Below are positions 1 to 6,800 of a stretch of DNA of 7,934 nucleotides, one piece after another. The position numbers and the translations under genes were made by a program. Source of the stretch: JAEMQF01 sp031396305. Its GTDB lineage: Bacteria > Pseudomonadota > Gammaproteobacteria > Burkholderiales > Burkholderiaceae_C. Position 1 is the stretch's first letter. Each line of letters starts with the position of its first letter. The stretch is taken from the NCBI GenBank assembly GCA_031396305.1, contig JANNKM010000366.1:1-7934 (forward strand), written 5' to 3'. The notes beneath the pieces are model-generated. The model ran no database searches, had not been told where the DNA came from, and was given only the letters and a program-made list of their open reading frames with translations.

Positions 1-633
1 GATCGCGGCATTTTCTTGCGGCGTCCCTCCCGTGAGATATTTGGCCGGCGCCAACGCCAGTCCGAACTCCGCCGGATCCAGGAGATAGTTCGAGAGCAAG
101 CCCCCCTTGGCTTCAGAAATCTGCGCTTCCGCGAGCGACACGACGCCGTCATTGAGTTCACCCGGAAACGCCGTGAAGCGGCGCGACGAGCCGCCCACGC
201 CGGCGATGCTGGTCGTGGGCACCGAGACCGCGCCGACCTCTGCCATGCGTTCCTTCGATCCGAGCAACTGGCCGCAATCGCGCGTGAGCGCGCGGTAGAG
301 CGGGTTCGCCCGCAGGCCCTGCGCCAGGCGCGCCGGCTGCTGCGGCGAGCCCAGCAGGAACACATGGTGGGGCTTGCGCGCATGCGCCGGCAGCGCATTC
401 ACCGCCGCCCGAATCAGCACGCCGCCGAGCGAGTGGCCCACCAGCACATAGTCTTCACGCTGCGCCAGCGCGACAATTTTCGCCACCAGGCGCCGACGGA
501 TCGCCGCGAAGTCTTCCACGCTCACCGCATAGCCGAAAGTGCGCGTCCTCAATCCGGCGCGTTTCAAGTGCCAGAGCATCGGCCAGCCCGACAACGGGGA
601 ACGGCCCATGCCATGAACGAATAGAACTTGCAC
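1..633 (-). CDS. Lipase-like alpha/beta hydrolase, 3' end cut by the window
   Basis: Reading the minus strand gives 211 codons without a stop. The protein begins MQVLFVHGMGRSPLSGWPML and continues past the left edge. It shows an HGMG oxyanion-hole motif (residues 7-10) close to the N-terminus and a nucleophile elbow GHSLGG with Ser68. A later NDGVVS segment (Asp162) is a likely catalytic acid. The catalytic His is not seen and should lie in the missing C-terminal part. No signal peptide is visible, so a cytosolic esterase or lipase-like enzyme is likely; its substrate cannot be told. I chose the GTG start at 633 because GAGGG lies 6 nt upstream and the first beta strand then starts the protein. 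An in-frame ATG at 678 would add 15 residues (MGAAPAAFGS...) but has no Shine-Dalgarno sequence. The gene is transcribed away from the acyltransferase gene. Confidence 0.82.
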   Translation of the reverse strand, partial: MQVLFVHGMGRSPLSGWPMLWHLKRAGLRTRTFGYAVSVEDFAAIRRRLVAKIVALAQREDYVLVGHSLGGVLIRAAVNALPAHARKPHHVFLLGSPQQPARLAQGLRANPLYRALTRDCGQLLGSKERMAEVGAVSVPTTSIAGVGGSSRRFTAFPGELNDGVVSLAEAQISEAKGGLLSNYLLDPAEFGLALAPAKYLTGGTPQENAAI

Positions 634-639
634 CGCCTG

Positions 640-644
640 CCCTC
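640..644 (-). promoter_or_regulatory. Ribosome binding site deciding the GTG start at 633
   Basis: On the minus strand this reads GAGGG, 6 nt before GTG at 633. It favours this start over the ATG at 678, which has no purine-rich stretch upstream. Confidence 0.5.
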
Positions 645-657
645 GGGTTGAACCGAA

Positions 658-673
658 CGCAGCCGGGGCTGCG
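658..673. repeat. Perfect inverted repeat between two divergent genes
   Basis: The stretch is CGCAGCC-GG-GGCTGCG, 7-bp arms with a 2-nt centre. It lies between the lipase-like gene and the acyltransferase gene, where the -35 box of the proposed acyltransferase promoter would fall. It could be an operator or an RNA hairpin in the leader of the minus-strand gene. In GC-rich DNA such a short repeat can also occur by chance. Confidence 0.35.
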
Positions 674-677
674 CCCA

Positions 678-686
678 TGCTGTAAT
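678..686 (+). promoter_or_regulatory. Candidate extended -10 promoter for the acyltransferase operon
   Basis: The sequence TGC-TGTAAT fits an extended -10 element (TGn followed by a 5/6 match to TATAAT). It would start transcription near 693, about 35 nt before the ATG at 728. No good -35 box lies at the normal distance, which is acceptable for extended -10 promoters. This is a visual match only. Confidence 0.3.
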
Positions 687-727
687 CATCGGGCACACCG
701 AGGAACGCGAAGAATCGCCGTCACGCC

Positions 728-2224
728 ATGCTGGAACCCGTCGCCGTGCCGTTCTGGCTGTTGACGCTGCTGATTGCGCTGGCGGCGTGGAGCATTCTGG
801 TGCTGTTGCTCGCTCCGGGCATGCGCTGGTATCTGCGGCGCCGCCTGAACCGGGTGATTGCGCGCGTGAACTCCACGCTGGCGATGGAGTTGCCCTCGTT
901 CAAACTCACGCGCCGCCAGACGCTGATCGACCGCCTGTGCAACGACCCGAAGGTCCAGGCCGCCGCGGCGGAACACGCCGCGACCAGCGGCGAGGCGCTG
1001 GCGCAGGTGGCACACCGCATCGACCGCTATGCGCGCGAGATCGTGCCGTCGTTCAACGCGTACATCTATTTCCGCATCGGCTATTCGCTGTCGCGCGCCA
1101 TTGCGCGGCTCTTGTATCGCGTGCGCATCGGCTTTGCCGACGAAGCCCTGCTGCGCGACATCTCGCCCAAGTCCACGCTCGTGTTCGTCATGAACCACCG
1201 CAGCAACATGGACTACATCCTGGTGTCGTTCCTGGCTGCCGAGAAAGTGACGTTGTCGTACGCCGTCGGCGAGTGGGCGCGCATCTGGGGGTTGCAGCAG
1301 CTGATCCGCTCGATGGGTGCGTTTTTCGTGCGGCGCAATTCCGGCGACCCGCTGTACCGCGTCGTGCTGTCGCGCTACGTGCAGATGGCCACCGAAGCCG
1401 GCGTGACTCAGGCGATGTTTCCCGAAGGTGGGCTGACGCTGGACGGCAAACTGCGCGCGCCGCGTTTCGGGCTGCTCGATTACATGCTCAAGGGCTTCGA
1501 CGAGCGCGACGCCGACGGCCGCCGTGACCTCGTGTTCCTGCCGGTGGGTCTGAACTACGACCGCGTGCTGGAAGACCGCACGCAACTGCTCAAGCTTCAC
1601 CCCGACGCACCGCGTCCGGGGCGCATCAAATCGATCAAGACGCTGTTCGCTTTCTGGGGCGGCCAGTTGTGGCGCGCACTGAACGGCACCTGGCATCGCT
1701 TCGGCTACGCCTGCGTCAACTTCGGCGCGCCGCTGTCGATGCGCGCCTGGTGCCGCGAGAACGGCGTGCGCTTCCCCGACCTGCCCGACGCGCAGCGCAA
1801 GCGCGAAGTGACACGCGTCGCCGAGCAGCTGATGCGCGCAATCGGCCAGGTCATCCCGGTGCTCCCGGTCTCGCTCGTCGCCGCGCTGTTCACCGACGCC
1901 CCGCAGCACCGCTGGTCCGAGCTGGAACTGAAAGCAGCGATGCACGAGCGCATGGCGCGCCTGCAAGCACAGGGCGCGCACCAATACATTCCGCGCCAGG
2001 ATCAGGACTACGCCTTCGGCGTCGGCCTGCGCATGCTCGTGCAGCGCCACATGGTGGTCGAGGACGACGGCATCTTTTCAGTCGCGCCCGATGCGGGGGA
2101 AATCGTTGCTTATTACGCGAACGCAATTGCGCATCTGGACGGCGATATGGTGCCGACCAACGCAGCGAACGCAACCGTACCGCAAACGCCGAGTCGCACA
2201 ATCGCCGCCGGAGCCGCGAACTGA
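728..2224 (+). CDS. PlsB-like 1-acyltransferase (short glycerol-3-phosphate acyltransferase type)
   Basis: This 498-aa protein carries the four acyltransferase blocks of the PlsB/LPLAT family: NHRSNMD (residues 156-162, His157 and Asp162 catalytic), GAFFVRR (197-203), FPEGG (231-235) and LPVGLNYD (271-278). Residues about 6-30 are a hydrophobic stretch that probably anchors it in the inner membrane. Family members transfer an acyl chain from acyl-ACP or acyl-CoA to glycerol-3-phosphate or a related acceptor, the first step of phospholipid synthesis. It is much shorter than E. coli PlsB (about 800 aa) and lacks most of the N-terminal domain. Block III reads EGGLTLDGK rather than EGGRSRTGR, so the acceptor is uncertain. 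The ATG at 728 is the only reasonable start, but its Shine-Dalgarno is weak. The last codons overlap the start of the oxidase gene by 4 nt, implying one operon. An orthologue of PlsB proper is less likely than a distinct short clade. Confidence 0.88.
   Translation: MLEPVAVPFWLLTLLIALAAWSILVLLLAPGMRWYLRRRLNRVIARVNSTLAMELPSFKLTRRQTLIDRLCNDPKVQAAAAEHAATSGEALAQVAHRIDRYAREIVPSFNAYIYFRIGYSLSRAIARLLYRVRIGFADEALLRDISPKSTLVFVMNHRSNMDYILVSFLAAEKVTLSYAVGEWARIWGLQQLIRSMGAFFVRRNSGDPLYRVVLSRYVQMATEAGVTQAMFPEGGLTLDGKLRAPRFGLLDYMLKGFDERDADGRRDLVFLPVGLNYDRVLEDRTQLLKLHPDAPRPGRIKSIKTLFAFWGGQLWRALNGTWHRFGYACVNFGAPLSMRAWCRENGVRFPDLPDAQRKREVTRVAEQLMRAIGQVIPVLPVSLVAALFTDAPQHRWSELELKAAMHERMARLQAQGAHQYIPRQDQDYAFGVGLRMLVQRHMVVEDDGIFSVAPDAGEIVAYYANAIAHLDGDMVPTNAANATVPQTPSRTIAAGAAN
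2210..2213 (+). promoter_or_regulatory. Ribosome binding site GGAG before a CTG start
   Basis: GGAG sits 7 nt upstream of CTG at 2221, an optimal distance. It lies inside the last codons of the acyltransferase gene and supports reinitiation at the CTGA overlap. Confidence 0.55.
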
Positions 2225-3378
2225 ACTACGACGCCATCGTCATCGGCCTGGGCGCGATGGGCAGCGCCACGCTGTACCAGCTCGCCCAGCGCGGCGCGCG
2301 CGTGCTGGGAATCGACCGCTACACGCCGCCGCACTGCCAGGGCTCGAGCCACGGCTCGACGCGAATCACGCGCATTGCCGTGGGCGAAGGGGCGCAGTAC
2401 GTGCCGCTGGTGCGGCGCTCGCACGAGATCTGGCGCGACATCGAAGCCACGCTCGACGTCGAATTGCTCGTGCAGTGTGGCGGCCTCGTGCTGGGCCCGG
2501 CTCGCGGCGGCACCGAACTGCATGGACAGGCCGATTTCGTCAGCAGCACGATCGCCGTGGCGCGGCAGTTCGGTATCGCGCACGAGGTTCTGGATGCCCG
2601 GGGAATCGCCAGCCGCTTCCCACAGTTCGCGCTGCGCGGCGACGAACATGGCTGCTTCGAGCCTGGCGCCGGCTTCTTGCGCCCGGAACAGTGCATCGCG
2701 GCGCAGCTCGAGTTGGCGCGGCGCGCCGGCGCGCACGTCGTCACCGGCCAGGTCGTGACTGCCATCGCTGCCGAAGGAGCAGGTGTCGCCATCGCCACCG
2801 CCAGCAGCGGCAGCTACCGGGCGGCACGCGCGGTGCTGAGCGCCGGGGCATGGAACCCGGCACTCGCAGGTGGGCGCTACGCGGAGATGCTCTCGGTGCG
2901 GCGCCAGACCCTGCACTGGTTCCAGCCCGACGACCCCGCCCCTTACGCGCCTGGGCGCTGCCCGATCTTCATCTGGTCGCACGGCCCGCTCTCCGCGCAG
3001 GCGTTCTATGGCATCCCGCTGGCCGACGCGCATGCTGGCGTGAAGGTCGGGACGCAGCAGCATGAGACCGACACGACGCCTGAAACGGCGGATCGAGAGG
3101 TCAGCGCTGCCGAGTCCGCGACGATGCACGCCGCTCATGTGAGCGGTCGCCTGCACGGCCTGACAGCGCGGCGCAGCCACGCCGCCGCGTGCCTGTACAC
3201 GGTGGCGCCGGGCGCGCGCTTCATCATCGACCGGCACCCGAGCGTGGCGCCAGCGATCGTGGTATCGGCATGCTCAGGGCACGGCTTCAAGCATTCCGCC
3301 GCGCTGGGCGAGGCGCTCGCGCAGTGGCTGCTCGAGGGCCGATCGGCGATCGATCTGGCGCCGTTCAAACTGCCCTGA
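2221..3378 (+). CDS. FAD-dependent amine oxidase, sarcosine / N-methyl-L-tryptophan oxidase (SolA/MSOX) family, CTG start
   Basis: The 385-aa product begins (M)NYDAIVIGLGAMGSATLYQL, a Rossmann FAD-binding motif at the very N-terminus. It continues with the family signature GSSHGSTRITR (41-51). Arg48 and Arg51 match the flavin-site arginines (Arg49/Arg52) of monomeric sarcosine oxidase. Lys275 in GVKVG matches its oxygen-activating lysine, and Cys324 in CLYT matches the cysteine that binds FAD covalently. The C-terminal SGHGFKHS flavin motif is present. Length is normal for the family (about 370-390). Such enzymes oxidatively demethylate N-methyl amino acids in the cytosol, giving amine, formaldehyde and hydrogen peroxide; the substrate here cannot be assigned. 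The usual Asp of GSSHGDTR is Ser46. No ATG, GTG or TTG lies near the start: the first ATG is inside the GLGAMGS motif. CTG at 2221 overlaps the upstream stop as CTGA and has GGAG 7 nt before it. A mutated ATG or a sequencing error is the alternative. Confidence 0.85.
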   Translation: MNYDAIVIGLGAMGSATLYQLAQRGARVLGIDRYTPPHCQGSSHGSTRITRIAVGEGAQYVPLVRRSHEIWRDIEATLDVELLVQCGGLVLGPARGGTELHGQADFVSSTIAVARQFGIAHEVLDARGIASRFPQFALRGDEHGCFEPGAGFLRPEQCIAAQLELARRAGAHVVTGQVVTAIAAEGAGVAIATASSGSYRAARAVLSAGAWNPALAGGRYAEMLSVRRQTLHWFQPDDPAPYAPGRCPIFIWSHGPLSAQAFYGIPLADAHAGVKVGTQQHETDTTPETADREVSAAESATMHAAHVSGRLHGLTARRSHAAACLYTVAPGARFIIDRHPSVAPAIVVSACSGHGFKHSAALGEALAQWLLEGRSAIDLAPFKLP

Positions 3379-3412
3379 ACGCAACGCAAACGCGCCCGTC
3401 GTCTTCAGCCGC

Positions 3413-3745
3413 TCACTCGCTCGGCACGAAAATCCAGAGCAACACGTAGACGATGATGCCGGCGCCGCCGCACAACAGCAGCACGGCGAACAGGAGCCGC
3501 CAGACCCATGACTCCACCGCAGTCGCGTGGGCAATGCCGCCGCAGACCCCGGCGATCCAGCGGTCCGAGCGGCTGCGCCGCAGCGCGTTGATCGCCGCGA
3601 GCACGGGCGTCGGCTGTGCGGGCCCGGCAGAAGCCGCGGCCGGTGCGTCCATCACGCGCGCCTTGGCACGCGCGAACTCTTCGTCCGTCAGCGCACCGCG
3701 CTGATGCAAATCCTGCAGCTTGGCCAGTTCGTCGCTCATTGACAT
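3413..3745 (-). CDS. SHOCT and PspC domain membrane protein
   Basis: This 110-aa protein starts MSMSDELAKLQDLHQRGALT. Residues 3-32 form a SHOCT domain (short helical pair, pattern LxKLxxLxxxGxLTxEEFxxxKxxVM). An Ala/Pro-rich linker follows. Residues about 57-110 are a PspC domain (RWIAGVCGGIA, then WRLLFAVLLLCGGAGIIVYVLLW split across one membrane segment at about 84-107), ending VPSE. PspC proteins are inner-membrane components of envelope-stress responses; SHOCT domains usually join oligomerising or membrane-associated proteins. No pspA, pspB or pspF lies in the window, so a role in the classical Psp system is not shown. The start at 3745 is well supported by AGGAG 6 nt upstream; a second Met at 3739 is less likely. 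The gene converges on the oxidase gene with a 34-bp gap and diverges from the cyclase-ATPase gene. Confidence 0.9.
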   Translation of the reverse strand: MSMSDELAKLQDLHQRGALTDEEFARAKARVMDAPAAASAGPAQPTPVLAAINALRRSRSDRWIAGVCGGIAHATAVESWVWRLLFAVLLLCGGAGIIVYVLLWIFVPSE

Positions 3746-3751
3746 CGTGGG

Positions 3752-3756
3752 CTCCT
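3752..3756 (-). promoter_or_regulatory. Ribosome binding site of the SHOCT-PspC gene
   Basis: AGGAG on the minus strand, 6 nt before ATG at 3745. It decides this start and excludes the longer frame running upstream to 4162. Confidence 0.7.
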
Positions 3757-3779
3757 GTCGGGTGGGGATGTTGCGTGCC

Positions 3780-3809
3780 ATTGTGGCCGGATCGATTGAC
3801 CGGCGACAA
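3780..3809 (-). promoter_or_regulatory. Candidate sigma70 promoter of the SHOCT-PspC gene
   Basis: On the minus strand TTGTCG (3804-3809) and CACAAT (3780-3785) are separated by 18 bp, each matching 4 of 6 consensus bases. Transcription would start near 3773, leaving a leader of about 28 nt with the AGGAG. The spacer contains the inverted repeat GCCGG-N9-CCGGC (3786-3804). A weak visual match only. Confidence 0.28.
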
Positions 3810-3853
3810 CCCGCAACGTCGAACCTGCATGCGCCCGGGCGCGGATCCCGACC

Positions 3854-3882
3854 TTGCCGTGCCCGACGCGCTCGATTGTTAT
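3854..3882 (+). promoter_or_regulatory. Candidate sigma70 promoter of the cyclase-ATPase gene, giving a very short leader
   Basis: TTGCCG (3854-3859) and TGTTAT (3877-3882) lie 17 bp apart, each matching 4 of 6 consensus bases. The start of transcription would fall near 3889, only about 5 nt before the ATG at 3894, and no Shine-Dalgarno is visible there. The transcript might be nearly leaderless, or the real promoter lies further upstream. Confidence 0.28.
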
Positions 3883-3893
3883 CCTCGGGTCCC

Positions 3894-6800
3894 ATGTCGC
3901 CCGAACGACAACAACTCGAGTTCGCGATCGCCGGGCTGGAGTCCCAGCGCGCACTGCTCGGTGACGCCATCGCCGAGGCCGCGCTCGCCCCGCTGCGCGC
4001 AAAGCTCGCCTCGCTGGGCGAAGCGTCCGCTTCCGGGCAGACGCTCAGGCAGGTCACGGTCCTGTTCCTCGACGTCGTCGGCTCGACGGCGCTTGCGCAG
4101 CGTCTCGACGCGGAAGACATGCACGCCGTGATGGACGGCGCGCTCGCGAGCTGCACGGCCATTGTCGAGGCGCATCACGGCAGGGTGTTGCAGTACGCAG
4201 GCGACAACCTGCTCGCGGTGTTCGGCGCGGACGCTGCGCGCGAAGACGACGCCGAACGCGCAGTGCGTTGCGGGCTGGCGTTGCTTGCGCAGGGCCACGC
4301 GTTGGCTGCGGAAGTCCGCACGCAGCACGGCAATGTCGGTTTCGACGTGCGCGTCGGGGTGCACACCGGCGGCGTGCTGCTCGGCGGCGGGATCGACGCC
4401 GAGCACAGCATCCGCGGCAGCACCGTGCACATCGCCGCGCGCATGGAGCAGACCGCCCCGCCCGGTGGCCTGCGCATCAGCCACGACACCTACCGCCACG
4501 TGCGCGGCGTGTTCGATGTCGAGGCGCAGCCGCCGCTGGCGGTCAAGGGGCTGGACGAGCCGATCGCCACCTACCTCGTGCAGCGCGCCAAACCGCGCGC
4601 GTTTCGGGTCACGACGCGCGGCATCGAAGGCGTCGAGACGCGCATGATCGGCCGCGACGCCGAGCTCGAACAACTGCAAGACGCCTTCAGGCGCGTGTGC
4701 CGCGAGGGAAAGCTGGTCAGCGTCACCGTGGTTGCCGAGGCTGGCTTGGGCAAGAGCCGGCTGCTCTACGAGTTCGAGAACTGGGCCGAAGCGCGGCCTG
4801 AACCTTTCTACATCTTCCAGGGCCGGGCCCACCCGCAGACGCAGAGCCAGCCCTACGGCCTGTTGCGCGATGTGCTGGCCTGGCGCCTGCAGATCAGCGA
4901 CGGCGACAGCATGGAGGCCGCGAAACAGAAGATCGAACGAGGCGTCGCTCCGCTGTTCGAGCCTGACGAGGGCGAAGCAATGGCCCAGGCTCACGCGCAT
5001 CTGCTGGGCCATCTCATCGGCCTGGAATTCGGTGACAGCAAACACATCAAGGGCATCAAAGACGACGCCCGGCAGATCCGCAACCGCGGCTTCCACACCG
5101 CGGCGCAGATGTTCCGCCGCGTCGCTGCCAGGGACGGCACGCCCATCGTGCTGCTGCTCGACGACTTGCACTGGGCCGACGACGGGTCGCTTGACTTCCT
5201 GAGTTACCTGCTCCAGGTCAATCGCGATGTGCCGTTGCTCGCGATAGGCCTGGCGCGACCGACGCTGGCCGAGCGGCGCCGCGCCTGGAGCGGCACCGAG
5301 GGCACGCGGCAGCACATTCACCTGTTGCCTCTCGACAAGGGCAACAGCCGCATGCTCACCAACGAACTGCTCAAGAAGCTCGACGCCATCCCGTCGGCGC
5401 TGCGTGAGCTGATCACCGATCACGCCGAGGGCAACCCGTTCTACATGGAAGAACTGGTGAAGATGCTCGTCGACGAAGGTGCGATCGAGACCGCCAGCGA
5501 GTGCTGGACGCTGGTTCCGGAAAAGCTGCTGGGCACGCATGTGCCCCAGAACCTGACCGGCGTGTTGCAGGCCCGGCTCGACGGCTTGAAACCGGCCGAA
5601 AAGCTTGCGCTGCAACAGGCATCCGTCATCGGGCCCATCTTCTGGGACCAGGCGCTCGCCGCGATCGACGCACGCGGCGTCGACGCATTGCCGTCGCTCG
5701 TGCAACGCGAGCTGATCGCGCTGCGCCCGGACACCAGCCTCGACGGTGCACGCGAATACGCGTTCAGCCACCAGATCCTGCATCAGGTCACCTACGACAC
5801 CTTGCTCAAGCGCGAGCGTCGCGAATGCCATGCCAAGGCTGCGGGGTGGTTGGCAAGCCTGACTGGGGCGCGCGCCAACGACCTCTTGAGCACGACGGCC
5901 GAACATTTCGAGAAGGCGGGCGACACCCTCTCGGCCCGCGAGTTTCTTACGCGCGCTGCCGAATACGCCGCGGGGCGATTTGCGAACGAGGCGGCGATGG
6001 ACCACGTGTCCAGAGCGCTCGCGCTGACAAGCCCGGAGGAAAACACTGCAATCACGTTGTTGCGTTGGAGACTGCTCAACGTACGCGAACGCACGCTGGA
6101 TCTGCAAGGCAGGCGCGCCGAGCAACATGCCGACCTCGCCCTTCTGCAAGGCCTGGCTGACGCACTCGATGACGACCGCAAGCGCGGTGAAGTGGCTTGG
6201 CGGCGCAGCGACGTCGCTTTTCGCACCGCCGATTTCCAGACGATGGAAACCGCCGCCCGGCAGGCCATGGAGCTGGCCGAGCGCGCCGGCAGCGCGGCTC
6301 AGCTGCTGCTCGCGCAGGATCGCCTGGCGCTTGCTCTGGCCAACCTCGGCGATGCCGCGGCGGGCCAGGCACTCGCCCAGCACGGGCTGGCTTCTGCTCG
6401 GGCACAAGGGCTGCGCCTGCTCGAATCGCGGTTCCTCAACACCTTGTCGCTCATTGCCGAAAGACAGGGCGACGTCATGTCGATGCTCGAAGCCGATCGA
6501 CAACAGTTGGCAATCGACCGAGAGTCGGGCAACCGGCGGTCCGAGGCCATGACGCTCGGCAATCTCGGTCTTTCGTGGCTCAACCTGGGTGAACGAGCCC
6601 TCGCGCTGCAGCACCTCGAGGAGGGTTTGCGACTGATGCGCGCCCTCGGGGACCGCGCCTCGCAAACGTATCCGCTGGTCAACCTGTCTCAACTCGCATT
6701 GTGGCAAGGCGACGACGCGCTGGCGCTCGCTCACGCGCAGTCGGCGCTGGATATTGCGATCGCCGTGAACGACCGTCTGCAAGAGGCAACGGCGCTGTGC

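Noticed and set aside
16..624. A 202-codon plus-strand open frame at the left edge
   Set aside because: Arg-rich and without motifs; the minus strand carries HGMG, GHSLGG and NDGVV hydrolase motifs over the same bases.
686..2050. A 454-codon minus-strand open frame opposite the acyltransferase
   Set aside because: Low-complexity His/Gln/Arg composition and no domain. All four acyltransferase motifs are on the plus strand.
1669..2220. Upstream in-frame extension of the oxidase frame from an ATG at 1669
   Set aside because: The extension overlaps the acyltransferase coding sequence, is Arg/Ala-rich and does not belong to the oxidase family, whose FAD-binding motif should be N-terminal.
2113..3237. 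A 374-codon minus-strand open frame opposite the oxidase
   Set aside because: Antisense shadow of a well-supported flavoprotein gene.
3379..3412. Possible terminator between the converging oxidase and SHOCT-PspC genes
   Set aside because: The 34-bp gap has no convincing hairpin followed by a T run on either strand.
3720..3893. Longer N-terminus for the cyclase-ATPase protein, starting at 3720 or 3768
   Set aside because: The 3720 start lies inside the divergent SHOCT-PspC gene and the added residues look like translated intergenic DNA. The conserved helix begins at 3894.
3746..4162. Longer N-terminus for the SHOCT-PspC protein, up to 249 residues
   Set aside because: It would run into the cyclase-ATPase gene, and AGGAG is correctly spaced for ATG at 3745.
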